Source: an uncultured Bacteroidota bacterium (GTDB taxonomy: Bacteria > Bacteroidota > Bacteroidia > UKL13-3). Taken from it: 64,000 nucleotides of DNA. Below, piece after piece: positions 17,808 through 27,374 of this stretch. A program made the position numbers and the translations under genes. The DNA lies in NCBI GenBank assembly GCA_903850915.1, contig CAINMV010000015.1, positions 37,898 to 101,897 on the forward strand, in the 5' to 3' direction. The notes beneath the pieces are model-generated. The model was given only the letters and a program-made list of their open reading frames with translations. It did not search any database and was not told the origin of the DNA. Positions within the stretch are counted from its first letter, which is position 1. Each line of letters starts with the position of its first letter.

Positions 17808-18968
17808 TTAAAGAGTTCCTCTTCTTGCTTGTTCTGCTTCAATACTTTCAAATAAAGCTTGAAAATTGCCTTTTCCAAACGACCGCGCTCCTTTACGTTG
17901 AATAATCTCAAAAAATAGAGTAGGCCTATCTTCTACTGGTTTGGTAAAAATCTGCAACAAATATCCTTCCTCGTCTCGATCCACCATTATTCCCCATTTT
18001 TTTAATACTTCCATATCCTCGTCAATAATTCCAACACGATTTTTTACAGTGTCGTAATATGTTCCTGGAACAAATAAAAATTCAACACCACGTTTGCGCA
18101 TCTCAGAAATGGTAAACACAATATCGTCAGTTGCCACAGCGATATGTTGGCATCCTGCCCCATTATAAAAATCCAAGTATTCTTCAACCTGTGATTTCTT
18201 TTTACCTTTTGCTGGCTCGTTTATTGGAAACTTAATAAAGCCATTACCGTTGGTCATTACCTTGCTCATTAACGCCGTAAATTCTGTGGAGATATCGTTA
18301 TCGTCGAAGGTAATAAGATTATAAAAACCCATTACTTCGGCATAAAATTTACTCCACACATTCATGTCCCCTAATTCTACATTACCTACCATATGGTCGA
18401 TGTACTTTAATCCAGTTGTGGCAGGTTGATATTCTGTTTTCAACTTCTCATAACCGGGAAGAAAGGCGCCGTTGTAATTTTTACGTTCAATAAAAACATG
18501 AACAGTATCGCCATAGGTATGAATTCCTGAACGACGAATCTCACCGTTGGCATCGGTAATGGTTTCTGGCTGCAAATAAGGCTTTGCGCCTCGTTTTACA
18601 GTTTGTTCAAAAGCATCATAGGCATCATCCACCCAAAGTGCAATTACCTTAACACCATCGCCATGATTGTTAATATGGGAAGCAATGTCACTATCTTTTA
18701 TGAGCGGCGTTGTAAGTATCAACCGTATCTTACCTTGTTGCAAAACATACGACGTGCGATCGCGAACACCAGTTTCTAAACCTGCATAGGCCAAATCCTG
18801 AAACCCTAGTGCTGTTTTATAGTAGTGCGCCGACTGCTTGGCATTACCCACATAAAGTTCAACATAATCTGTTCCAAGCAAAGGTAAAAAATCCTGTGCT
18901 TTTTCGAAGATTTTTGTTGTTTCAGAATAATTGAAATTCTTAACGCCGGTGAGATCCTTGGTGTACAT
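17808..18968 (-). CDS. hpd: 4-hydroxyphenylpyruvate dioxygenase
   Basis: This Fe(II) enzyme converts 4-hydroxyphenylpyruvate and O2 to homogentisate, the second step of tyrosine breakdown. The 386-residue protein has two vicinal-oxygen-chelate domains. The 2-His-1-carboxylate triad is visible as H192 ([10 protein letters not shown]), H275 ([11 protein letters not shown]) and E354 ([10 protein letters not shown]). The C-terminal gate helix [18 protein letters not shown] is also typical. hmgA, the next step, lies immediately upstream on the same strand, and paaA begins 13 bases downstream. A hairpin lies in the 151-base gap between hmgA and hpd, so hpd may have its own promoter. Confidence 0.95.
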   Translation of the reverse strand: MYTKDLTGVKNFNYSETTKIFEKAQDFLPLLGTDYVELYVGNAKQSAHYYKTALGFQDLAYAGLETGVRDRTSYVLQQGKIRLILTTPLIKDSDIASHINNHGDGVKVIALWVDDAYDAFEQTVKRGAKPYLQPETITDANGEIRRSGIHTYGDTVHVFIERKNYNGAFLPGYEKLKTEYQPATTGLKYIDHMVGNVELGDMNVWSKFYAEVMGFYNLITFDDNDISTEFTALMSKVMTNGNGFIKFPINEPAKGKKKSQVEEYLDFYNGAGCQHIAVATDDIVFTISEMRKRGVEFLFVPGTYYDTVKNRVGIIDEDMEVLKKWGIMVDRDEEGYLLQIFTKPVEDRPTLFFEIIQRKGARSFGKGNFQALFESIEAEQARRGTL

Positions 18969-19053
18969 TTTAATTAAAATTTATTTTTCGTAAAATTGTC
19001 GAGATAGATAGCCTTGTTTTTGGCTTTGACTACTGACAATATGTTTTATTTTT

Positions 19054-19072
19054 AAAAGCGACTCGCTTTTTT
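19054..19072. terminator. Hairpin with T-tract between hmgA and hpd
   Basis: AAAAGCG (19054-19060) pairs with CGCTTTT (19064-19070) around a three-base loop, with two more T residues after it. It lies in the 151-base gap between two genes on the minus strand and may end or attenuate hmgA transcription before hpd. Confidence 0.45.
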
Positions 19073-19119
19073 GCCTTCAAATAAAATCATGATTGAGAAT
19101 TTTTAATTATAGGGCAAAA

Positions 19120-20286
19120 TTAGGTGTTTTTTGTGAGCCATGAATGATAATAATCGGCATTTTCAATTTTTAATGCCTCTTTCGTAATCTTAACAGGATT
19201 AAAAGGGTCTATCATCACCGCCAATTCATTCGTTTCTTTCTTTCCTATACTGCGTTCTATGGCTCCGGGATGTGGCCCATGTGGTATTCCACCTGGATGT
19301 AGGGTAATTTGGCCCTTTTGAATGTTATTTCGGCTCATAAAATCACCATCTACGTAATACAATAATTCATCGCTATCGATATTGCTATGGTGATAGGGTG
19401 CCGGAATAGCATTTGGATGATAATCGTACAAACGAGGAACAAAGGAACAAACCACGAAATTACGAGCCTGAAACTGCTGATGAATCGGTGGTGGCATGTG
19501 AATGCGGCCTGTGATAGGCTCAAAATTGAATATAGAAAAGGCATACGGATAGCAACATCCGTCATAGCCTACCAAATCGAAAGGATGGGTTTCATAGACA
19601 TACGGATAAATTAACCCTCGTTTTTTGATGTTTATTAAAAAATCGCCCTTTTCATCTCTCGTTTCCAAGGAGTGGGGGAACTTAAAATCACGTTCACAAA
19701 AGGGCGAGTTCTCCATAAACTGACCATATTGATTTCGATAACGCGCCGGGGTTTCAATAGCGCTATGCGATTCAATAAACAGCAACTTATTATCGGAGGT
19801 GTTAAAATGAATCTGATATATAGTGCCTCTTGGAATAATGATATAATCCCCATATTCAAAGTCAACGCTTCCATACATGCTTTTTAACACACCCGATCCC
19901 CTATGCACAAATAGCATTTCATCGGCATCAGCATTTTTAAAAAAGTAGTCGGTTATGCTTTTACTTGGAGAGGCTAAACCAATATGAAGATCGTCATTAA
20001 CAAAAAGCACCTTGCGACTCGCGATATAATCATCTTCCGGAGCAACTTCGAATCCAGAGAAACTTCGCGCTTGGAGATTGTCCTCAATTACAATTTCTGG
20101 ACGAACACTATATGACTGACCATGTTCTTTAACTAAGGTGGGTGGATTCAGATGATAAACTAAAGATGATACTCCAGCAAAGCCTTCGGTTCCGAAGAGC
20201 TCCTCATGATATAATTTTCCATTGGGCTGACGATAAACAATATGGCGCTTGTTAGGGATTTTTCCTAAACGATGGTATAAGGGCAT
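19120..20286 (-). CDS. hmgA: Homogentisate 1,2-dioxygenase
   Basis: This enzyme opens the ring of homogentisate with O2 to give maleylacetoacetate. The 388-residue protein has the family's double beta-roll. The metal-site region spans roughly residues 262-320: HMPPPIHQQFQARNFVVCSF, then PYHHSNIDSDELLYYVDGDF, then the HPGGIPHGPHPGA stretch. I chose the ATG at 20286 (PLYHRLGKIPNKRHIVYR); nine upstream codons carry no family sequence. maiA and fahA, which would finish the pathway, are not in the window. It is the first gene of the minus-strand aromatic block. Confidence 0.93.
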   Translation of the reverse strand: MPLYHRLGKIPNKRHIVYRQPNGKLYHEELFGTEGFAGVSSLVYHLNPPTLVKEHGQSYSVRPEIVIEDNLQARSFSGFEVAPEDDYIASRKVLFVNDDLHIGLASPSKSITDYFFKNADADEMLFVHRGSGVLKSMYGSVDFEYGDYIIIPRGTIYQIHFNTSDNKLLFIESHSAIETPARYRNQYGQFMENSPFCERDFKFPHSLETRDEKGDFLINIKKRGLIYPYVYETHPFDLVGYDGCCYPYAFSIFNFEPITGRIHMPPPIHQQFQARNFVVCSFVPRLYDYHPNAIPAPYHHSNIDSDELLYYVDGDFMSRNNIQKGQITLHPGGIPHGPHPGAIERSIGKKETNELAVMIDPFNPVKITKEALKIENADYYHSWLTKNT

Positions 20287-20459
20287 GATTATTAATTTCC
20301 ACAAATGAAACAACTACGTCGCCTATGTTTCATGACTTATATCATAAAGGGATATGACCTTTCTCATAAAAAGAATGAAAGAACTAAAACGGCAAAACCA
20401 GTCTAGGAATAAAGCCAAATATCAAGTATTATTTTCACTATGTGCACTTGCAATTTATT

Positions 20460-20467
20460 TACCTTTG
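20460..20467 (+). promoter_or_regulatory. -7 box before the VOC protein
   Basis: TACCTTTG matches TAnnTTTG, 55 bases before the ATG at 20523. No clear -33 TTG at proper spacing. Confidence 0.35.
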
Positions 20468-20522
20468 CATTATACTTTTTTTAATTCCTATTCTTTATTG
20501 CATTCCATTATCAGCAAAATAG

Positions 20523-21011
20523 ATGTCTTTAATACTTAAAAAAAATAAAATTGTACCCTTCCTTTGGTTTGATAATAACCTAGAAGATGCATTAGACTTT
20601 TATACTACGGTTTTTACAAACTCCAAAGTGAGCAATGTTTCTCGGGTCGGGAAAACTACGGATAGTCCGGGAGCAATTACAAACGCCACATTTGAATTAG
20701 ATGGCCAATGTTTTTATGCGTTAAATGGAGGGCCCATGTTTAAATTTACAGAAGCAGTTTCCTTTTTTGTTCACTGCGAAAACCAAGCAGATGTTGATTA
20801 TTATTGGGAGAAACTATCCGAAGGCGGTGTTACGTCACGATGTGGATGGCTAAAGGACAGATTCGGATTATCGTGGCAAATTATCCCAAATACCTTGGGA
20901 GAGTTGATGCGTGATTCTGATCGTGAAAAAGCGAATAGAGTAATGCAGGCCATGCTTAGCATGAGTAAGATAGATATTGCTGATTTACAACGAGCCTATC
21001 ATGGGCATTAA
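20523..21011 (+). CDS. VOC-family protein of the PhnB-like type
   Basis: A 162-residue single-chain vicinal-oxygen-chelate protein. It starts IVPFLWFDNNLEDALDFYTTVF, the usual first strand and helix of PhnB/3-demethylubiquinone methyltransferase-like VOC proteins, and ends with LKDRFGLSWQIIPNTLGELM. The metal-site His common in other VOC enzymes is not obvious. The substrate is unknown. It is transcribed away from hmgA. The neighbouring dioxygenase hpd is also a VOC protein but is not closely similar. Confidence 0.82.
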   Translation: MSLILKKNKIVPFLWFDNNLEDALDFYTTVFTNSKVSNVSRVGKTTDSPGAITNATFELDGQCFYALNGGPMFKFTEAVSFFVHCENQADVDYYWEKLSEGGVTSRCGWLKDRFGLSWQIIPNTLGELMRDSDREKANRVMQAMLSMSKIDIADLQRAYHGH

Positions 21012-21091
21012 AAATGCACTAACATTATCCGATGCACCAAAGCATTCGTCTTATCTTTGAGTTTTTTATTCGCCTTCAACGATACTTTTTT

Positions 21092-22765
21092 TTAAAACGT
21101 AAAAGCGACGCCTCCTAAAATTGCGAGTTTATATACTGGATAATTTAACCATCTGCGGTAAGCTTGATTGGTGAGGTTATTACCATTTAAAAACACAGCA
21201 ATCATTTTATTATAACGATACTCTAACGCAATATTTAAATCAATAATTGCTGGCAATTTAACTGCGTCATTATTTAATGAAACCTTCGTAGAATCGCGGT
21301 ACTCGAAATTTTTACCGTAACGCTCTCCCAAATAATATCCAGTTACCTTGGCAGTAAATTTGTTTTTATAGTTGTACTGAAAATTTAGCTTTGCGTCGAT
21401 ATTTGGCATATTCCAATAATACTTCTGATCATCGGTATGATAATTATGATATCCAAATTCTAGAGTAGACTTAAAGGCTTCAGCCCATTGCAACTGTAAT
21501 GTTGCCTTTACATTAAAGATATCTACGTTATCATATATAACTTTATATTTTCTTAGCACCGAAGTATCACCCAAAAACATTGGCATGTTAATATAATTAC
21601 CCAAATCGGCCTCTACCCCAAAAGCAGCCTTAGAGCTAATGCTGCCCCAGATGCCTAAAAACAATCGACTCTTTACATTCGTATATTTCAAATCAATCGA
21701 TGTATCTATAAATGGATTTTGCTTGATAATCGAGGCATATGTATTTTGCATAAGTCCTCTTTCGATTCCCATGTGTGCAATTAATTTATTTTCGATAAGC
21801 TTTACTTTGAAGTCCGCATAAGGGAACCAGTGCAATTTACCGCCAGTTGAATCGTGATATAATGTGCTATTAAATCCAACATTCAGCGTTAGCCTGCCAT
21901 AATCGAGAAACCACCTTGGGTTTAAGTCAACGAACAGGCGACTTGAAACAGTATCTTTTCCAAATGAGGTGGTAGTAATGCGCAAAGGGAGTGTTAATAA
22001 ATGTGCCTTAACCATCTTCTTCACCTCTCCATTTAAACTCAAATAATTCTCTTTATTTCCAAATTTGTCGTTTTGAAAATAGTAATCCAAACCTCCACCA
22101 TACGTAAAGTCGTTTAATGCTTTTCCTTTTTTTACATAAGATCCACCAACACTAATATTATTATAAACATTTCGAGAAGTATCCATACCTACCTTGTTGC
22201 TATCCGGACTAAAACCATACCAATTAATTCGATTGCGCAAATAACCACCATGTACGTTAATATTAGATAGTGGCGATATATTGTAGGTGAAGTGAGCCCC
22301 TGCATCATGATCTGTAAACAGCTGATTCAGCGGCTTATACTCGCCACTTAAAAACTTATAACGCATCCCATAATCTAAATTTTTTGACCTCGTGTTGTTT
22401 AAATATGTTTCGAACAATGGCATCTGATACATTCCAAAGCCAAGGCGTGTATAGTTTCCATACAATTTCTCATTTTCTTTAGTGTTGTAGGTTTGCGCTC
22501 GCGCAGGTATAATTTCTGGTTTCGTTTTATACTTCTTATCATCGAGCGGATAGGTAAGCGTTGGTGGATTTAATTTCGGTGGATCCACTTGGGGATTATA
22601 ATCCACTTTAATTGCTTCTGTAAGTACAATATTTGCATCACCGAGTACTACGATTCTAACATCTTCAAGTGAATCCTGCGCATTAACATTACCTATGGTA
22701 AGCAAAAACGCTAATAATACTAACGTTTTAAATTTTATCTGATTACGTTTTAGCATACTTCTCAT
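21092..22765 (-). CDS. Outer-membrane beta-barrel, TonB-receptor-like but without plug
   Basis: A 557-residue outer-membrane protein. It has a signal peptide (TLVLLAFLLTIGNVNAQ) and a ~70-residue Pro-rich linker (VDPPKLNPPTLTYPLDD). Amphipathic aromatic-rich strands then run to a C-terminal Phe (LAILGGVAFTF), the classic barrel end. The last strands (FLNGNNLTNQAYRRW) resemble TonB-dependent receptors. However, I see no plug domain, TonB box or carboxypeptidase-like N-terminal domain, so energy-driven import is doubtful. It starts 3 bases after the stop of the large TPR protein, so the two are surely one operon and may act together at the envelope. ATG at 22756 is an alternative start. Confidence 0.75.
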   Translation of the reverse strand: MRSMLKRNQIKFKTLVLLAFLLTIGNVNAQDSLEDVRIVVLGDANIVLTEAIKVDYNPQVDPPKLNPPTLTYPLDDKKYKTKPEIIPARAQTYNTKENEKLYGNYTRLGFGMYQMPLFETYLNNTRSKNLDYGMRYKFLSGEYKPLNQLFTDHDAGAHFTYNISPLSNINVHGGYLRNRINWYGFSPDSNKVGMDTSRNVYNNISVGGSYVKKGKALNDFTYGGGLDYYFQNDKFGNKENYLSLNGEVKKMVKAHLLTLPLRITTTSFGKDTVSSRLFVDLNPRWFLDYGRLTLNVGFNSTLYHDSTGGKLHWFPYADFKVKLIENKLIAHMGIERGLMQNTYASIIKQNPFIDTSIDLKYTNVKSRLFLGIWGSISSKAAFGVEADLGNYINMPMFLGDTSVLRKYKVIYDNVDIFNVKATLQLQWAEAFKSTLEFGYHNYHTDDQKYYWNMPNIDAKLNFQYNYKNKFTAKVTGYYLGERYGKNFEYRDSTKVSLNNDAVKLPAIIDLNIALEYRYNKMIAVFLNGNNLTNQAYRRWLNYPVYKLAILGGVAFTF

Positions 22766-22768
22766 TTT

Positions 22769-25756
22769 TTATTTACCTTCTATGTCTTTAATTTTTTGAT
22801 CTACTATTGCTTTAATTTCAGCATCATCCGAATTCTCAAAAATACTTTGGTAGGTTGCTCGAGCTTGAAAATAATCCAACTGTGCCAAATAGCTATCACC
22901 CAATACGATGAAAGCCTTGGCAGTCCATTTGTCGTAAGAAGAATATCTATCATTCATTTCCATCACCGCTTTTTTACATGCTTTATAATCCTTATTTTGA
23001 TAATAAATCCACGTGATATTATATTTTGCTTCAGCCCCCATCACATTTTTCGACACTTTAACCACACTTATAAATTCTTCGAGTGCCTTATTTAATTCAT
23101 TATTTGCTACATAGTTTCTGCCAAGGTAAAGATGCGCCTCTGTTTTTTGCTCCACGCTAGATTGCTCGTAGCTTAACAGTTTCTTGCATGCATCAGAAGT
23201 TTCTTGTTTTTTGCCAAGTATATTCGCGCAACGCATCTGGCCAAGATAACTTACCACTAAATTTTCTTTTCCGTTGGCATATTTTTCAAACTCAAGATAA
23301 TAGCTAAATGCCTTTTCATAATCCTTGTTATTATAACATATAAATGCTGAGTTTCTGTAGCTTCGTTCTAAGTAATCGGCACGATTCGAAGTCATTAAAA
23401 ACTCATAGGCACGGAGTGCTTTATCATATATTTTCTCCTTATAAGCACAGTCTGCTAGATAATAATTGGCTTTGATGATGAAGATCCCATTAGGAAATTT
23501 ATTTGTGTAATTTTCGAAATCGGTAACGCTAATCTTACAATCATTTTTATTTAATCTGTTCAATGCAGCCTCATAGGTTATGGAGTCTTCGCGTGCGCTG
23601 CTAAAATCACCATTGTTTAACGACTTGATGTAGGCGATATATTCTTCACTCTCGCCATTTGCAATATAGATATCTTCGATACCATCCAAAGCCACTTTTG
23701 CATAATCAGATCCAGGATATTTCTCAACAACAATTTTAAATTCATTCAATGCATCTGTATTATTTTTTGCACTTAAATATGAAGATGCTAAGTTTAAATG
23801 AGCTTTAGACAATAGAGGGCTTTTATTGAAGTTGTCCACCAAGTATTCATAGGCTTTAATGGCATTATCGTATTGCCCTTGGAGGTTTCGAGTATCCGCA
23901 ATTTCAAATATAGCATCATCGTTGTAAGTGCTCTTCGGATATTCTTTCGCAATTCGTTTAAGTGCGTTTACTTTCTCCTCTTGCTTATTTTGTAAGCCGA
24001 GAATCATCGCACGCTGAAATAATGCATAATCTGCCGCATTCGATTTTTTAGAGATGACATAATCGTAATTATCGAGGGCGTCATCATACTTTTTCAAAAT
24101 GAAATTACAATCAGCGCTTCGCATATTCGCATCCAAATAAACATCCGGAGTTTTATCATAATAATTATCTACCTGTAAATATTTTTTAAAGAAACCCAAG
24201 GCTGTTTTATAATCCTGCTTTTGAAAATAGCAATAGGCGAGGTTATAGTAGGAATTATTTCCAAAGATATTTTCTTGAGCTTCACCGATGGCCTGAAATT
24301 TCTTAATATTCGTTATCGCCTCATCATAATTTTTATTTTTAAAATTCATTTCACCCATATAATAAAAGCACCAAGCTTTGGTGGTTTTGTCAAAATCGTA
24401 GTTCAACGATTTTTTAAAGTAAACGAGAGCATCGGTATAGTTTTTATCTTCAAACAACTCCTGAGCACGATAGAAGGTAAGCTTTTGATAGGCTTGCTTT
24501 AAAGCCAAATTCTTAATTTTAATACTTTCTAGAAGGTCAATAGCCGCTTTATAGTTTTTTGTAGTTAAAAAGAGTTGACTAAGCAAACCTTTGGCTTCAT
24601 CGTTGTAATCGCTAGAAGCATAGTCGTCGATAAACTGCTGTAATGCTTTTATGGCTTCATTTTGAAAGGCTGTTTCATACGATAATTTAGCGTAGTTAAA
24701 TACCGATTTCTCTTTTACTTTAGCATCGAAATCATATTTAGACGCATTCATAAATGCGATACGAGCATTCTCTTTTTTATTCAATGCCAAAAAGCAACTT
24801 CCAAGAATATAATTGGCTGTTTGCGCCATCTCTGTTTTTCCGCTACTCACCTTACTCAATTCTGGATATGCTTTTTCATATTCCTTGTTTTTAAAATAGG
24901 TATAACCCAATTCAAAATAATCCTCATCTAATAGTTGAGTTCCGCTCAAATGATGTTCTTCGAGATATGGCTGCGCCTTTTCATAATCGCCTTTCTGATA
25001 GAATGATTTACCAACGTAGGGAAGTAAGTCGTGCTTAATTTTCACATCCGAAATGGTATCGGCATAACGAATAACCTGGTCATACTTTTCTTGAGTATAA
25101 TAAATTTGAGCGATAAACACCGGAACTGTCTTTCCAAATTGTTTATTGTTGTGCAACGGAATAAAATATTTTAAAGCGGCATCGTATTTTTCCTCAGTGA
25201 AGTTGATGTAACCGATATAGTAATTTGAGGCTGCGCTATATTTGTTTCGAGAGGATGAAAGCTGCTGAAAATATGACTTTGCCTTACTAAATTCTTTTTG
25301 TTGGAAATTAGAGTATCCCGCCATAAATCGAAATTCTATAATTTGTTCATTAGAAAGCTGACCTATATCGGTGCTGTTAATATATTGAAGGGCCTTCTTT
25401 AACTCCTTATTTTTAAAATAATACCTAGCCTGGTAATACGAAGCCAAGCCCATTTTCGGGCTTTCTGCATGTTCACGTTCAAAGTTGGCTAATAATTCTG
25501 CTGCATCAGTTCGACCGAGTTCGAGCGCACAAAGTGCATGATAAAATTCGGCATCCGTTTTAAGAACATTATCCGTGGTTTGAGCTTCCACAGCAATAAA
25601 GCGCTCCTGTGCCGATCCATATTTCTCCTTGCTAAACAGCTCCTCCGCATCATGATAAATTCTGAGAGGATCCGTATTGATCAAGGTTTTTTGAGCAACT
25701 GCATTGCCTAAAAATATAAGTTGCAGAATAAAAATTATACCTGTGTATCTCTTCAT
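22769..25756 (-). CDS. Large exported TPR protein
   Basis: A 995-residue protein with a signal peptide (IIFILQLIFLGNAVAQ). Tandem tetratricopeptide-like helix pairs then run along almost the whole length, with many copies of forms such as YDDALDNYDYVISKK and YDNAIKAYEYLVDNF. It resembles periplasmic YbgF/BamD-like scaffolds but is far longer. No enzyme domain is visible. The gene is directly followed by the barrel gene, which suggests a periplasmic scaffold working with that barrel, for instance in envelope assembly; this is inference from gene order. The TPR call is certain, the role is not. Confidence 0.85.
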   Translation of the reverse strand: MKRYTGIIFILQLIFLGNAVAQKTLINTDPLRIYHDAEELFSKEKYGSAQERFIAVEAQTTDNVLKTDAEFYHALCALELGRTDAAELLANFEREHAESPKMGLASYYQARYYFKNKELKKALQYINSTDIGQLSNEQIIEFRFMAGYSNFQQKEFSKAKSYFQQLSSSRNKYSAASNYYIGYINFTEEKYDAALKYFIPLHNNKQFGKTVPVFIAQIYYTQEKYDQVIRYADTISDVKIKHDLLPYVGKSFYQKGDYEKAQPYLEEHHLSGTQLLDEDYFELGYTYFKNKEYEKAYPELSKVSSGKTEMAQTANYILGSCFLALNKKENARIAFMNASKYDFDAKVKEKSVFNYAKLSYETAFQNEAIKALQQFIDDYASSDYNDEAKGLLSQLFLTTKNYKAAIDLLESIKIKNLALKQAYQKLTFYRAQELFEDKNYTDALVYFKKSLNYDFDKTTKAWCFYYMGEMNFKNKNYDEAITNIKKFQAIGEAQENIFGNNSYYNLAYCYFQKQDYKTALGFFKKYLQVDNYYDKTPDVYLDANMRSADCNFILKKYDDALDNYDYVISKKSNAADYALFQRAMILGLQNKQEEKVNALKRIAKEYPKSTYNDDAIFEIADTRNLQGQYDNAIKAYEYLVDNFNKSPLLSKAHLNLASSYLSAKNNTDALNEFKIVVEKYPGSDYAKVALDGIEDIYIANGESEEYIAYIKSLNNGDFSSAREDSITYEAALNRLNKNDCKISVTDFENYTNKFPNGIFIIKANYYLADCAYKEKIYDKALRAYEFLMTSNRADYLERSYRNSAFICYNNKDYEKAFSYYLEFEKYANGKENLVVSYLGQMRCANILGKKQETSDACKKLLSYEQSSVEQKTEAHLYLGRNYVANNELNKALEEFISVVKVSKNVMGAEAKYNITWIYYQNKDYKACKKAVMEMNDRYSSYDKWTAKAFIVLGDSYLAQLDYFQARATYQSIFENSDDAEIKAIVDQKIKDIEGK

Positions 25757-25944
25757 GATAATGTAGTAACGATGGTGCTTTCGATTTATTTTGTAAAGGT
25801 TAAAAAAGCCTTACACTTACCAAAGAAGGCATTGGTGCAATTTTGTGTTGATAAGAGGTACTTTGTATAGTAAAATATCCTTTGCCAGATTGCCAAACGT
25901 TGAATTTTAATTCACTAATATTGCAAGCTAAAGATTTGACCTCC

Positions 25945-26727
25945 ATGAATCAGCCGTTATCTTATGTTGACCCACAAGCCAAAGTCGCTAAAAACGTTGT
26001 GATAGAGCCGTTTGTGAATATTGAGAAAAATGTAATTATCGAAGAAGGGACCTGGATTGGTTCACACGTGACGATCATGGAAGGTGCACGTATTGGTAAG
26101 AACTGTAAAATTTTTCCAGGAGCTGTAATAGCCGCGATACCTCAAGATTTGAAATTTGGAGGAGAAGATACGCTGGCAATCATTGGTAACAACACCACGG
26201 TAAGAGAATGTGTAACGATAAACCGAGGCACTAATGATAAAAAACAGACCGTTGTTGGCGATAACTGCCTTCTTATGGCGTATGTTCATATTGCCCACGA
26301 CTGTTTTATTGGCAATAATTGTATTCTAGCCAATACCGTGCAATTGGCGGGCCATGTAAATATTGGCGAATGGGCCATCATCGGCGGACTTTCAGCAGTG
26401 CATCAATTTGTGAATATTGGTTCGCATTCAATGGTTTCAGGGGGATCCTTGGTTCGAATGGATGTTCCGCCATTTATTAAAGCTGCTCGCGAGCCATTGA
26501 GTTACGAAGGGGTGAATAGCGTAGGACTTCGTAGAAGAGGCTTCACAAGTGAAAAGATAGCAGAAATACAAGAAATCTATCGTAATCTTTACCTTAGAAA
26601 ATACAATACATCGCAAGCACTAAAAATTATTGAAGCAGAGATGCCAACTTCGCCAGAGCGCGATGAAATCATCACCTTTATTGAAGCATCAAGTAGAGGT
26701 ATTATGAAAGGTTATTCATTTAAATAA
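25945..26727 (+). CDS. lpxA: UDP-N-acetylglucosamine acyltransferase (lipid A biosynthesis)
   Basis: First enzyme of lipid A synthesis; it moves a 3-hydroxyacyl chain from ACP to UDP-GlcNAc in the cytoplasm. The left-handed beta helix is plain from hexapeptide repeats (VIEPFVNIEKNVIIEEGTWI and onward). The catalytic region is VHIAHDCFIGNNC, with H115 and H118 matching the conserved pair. The C-terminal helices contain LRRRGFTSEKIAEIQEIYR. I chose the ATG at 25945, giving 260 residues, the normal length. Upstream in-frame codons are not LpxA-like. The ABC ATPase and DUF3109 genes follow with gaps of 20 and 9 bases. Confidence 0.95.
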   Translation: MNQPLSYVDPQAKVAKNVVIEPFVNIEKNVIIEEGTWIGSHVTIMEGARIGKNCKIFPGAVIAAIPQDLKFGGEDTLAIIGNNTTVRECVTINRGTNDKKQTVVGDNCLLMAYVHIAHDCFIGNNCILANTVQLAGHVNIGEWAIIGGLSAVHQFVNIGSHSMVSGGSLVRMDVPPFIKAAREPLSYEGVNSVGLRRRGFTSEKIAEIQEIYRNLYLRKYNTSQALKIIEAEMPTSPERDEIITFIEASSRGIMKGYSFK

Positions 26728-26747
26728 GTTAATCCTAGCGCAAATTT

Positions 26748-27365
26748 ATGTTACAAATAGAAACTGAGAGTCTGGGTAAAAAATTTATGCGCCGTTTCGT
26801 ATTTAAAAATTTTAACTACCAATTTACCGAAGGCAACGCCTATGCCGTTACAGGCTCCAATGGAAGTGGCAAAAGCACGTTACTTCAAATTCTTTGTGGC
26901 TATATGATGCCGTCGCAGGGTAAGGTGAAATTTCGCGAAGACGGTGCACTTATAGAGGAGGAATCTCATTTTAAGTACTGCAGTTTTGCATCGCCATTTA
27001 TGGAACTGATAGAAGAATATACGGTTTCCGAAATGATTGCCTTTCATTCAAAATTAAAGCCAATGTTAATATCAGAAAACTCGGAAATTGCGAAAGCTTT
27101 TCAATTAGAAAATGAACTTCAGAAACCTATAAAATATTTAAGCAGTGGCAATAAACAACGTGTAAAATTGTCACTTGCATTTTGTTCTGTAACAAAGGTA
27201 CTTTTCTTAGATGAGCCAACGCAAAACCTCGACAATAAAGGGGTTGACTTATATTTGAATGCGATAGAGAACTTTGCAAAAAATAGGCTTATCATCGTAT
27301 CGAGTAACGATGAGAGGGAATATAGTTTTTGTGATGAAATCATCAAAATAGAAGATTATAAATAA
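26748..27365 (+). CDS. ABC transporter ATP-binding protein, stand-alone
   Basis: A 205-residue ATPase. It has Walker A at residues 36-44 (GSNGSGKST), a degenerate signature motif LSSGNKQRVKLSLAF, and Walker B VLFLDEPTQNLD. There is no membrane domain and no permease gene beside it, so its partner is elsewhere or it acts without one. It lies between lpxA and a DUF3109 gene in a tight row. The position suggests, without proving, a link to cell-envelope work. Confidence 0.85.
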   Translation: MLQIETESLGKKFMRRFVFKNFNYQFTEGNAYAVTGSNGSGKSTLLQILCGYMMPSQGKVKFREDGALIEEESHFKYCSFASPFMELIEEYTVSEMIAFHSKLKPMLISENSEIAKAFQLENELQKPIKYLSSGNKQRVKLSLAFCSVTKVLFLDEPTQNLDNKGVDLYLNAIENFAKNRLIIVSSNDEREYSFCDEIIKIEDYK

Positions 27366-27374
27366 GAGAAATTA

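Noticed and set aside
20354..20539. Plus-strand frame of 61 codons before the VOC gene
   Set aside because: It overlaps the VOC start and has no motif or -7 box in a suitable place.
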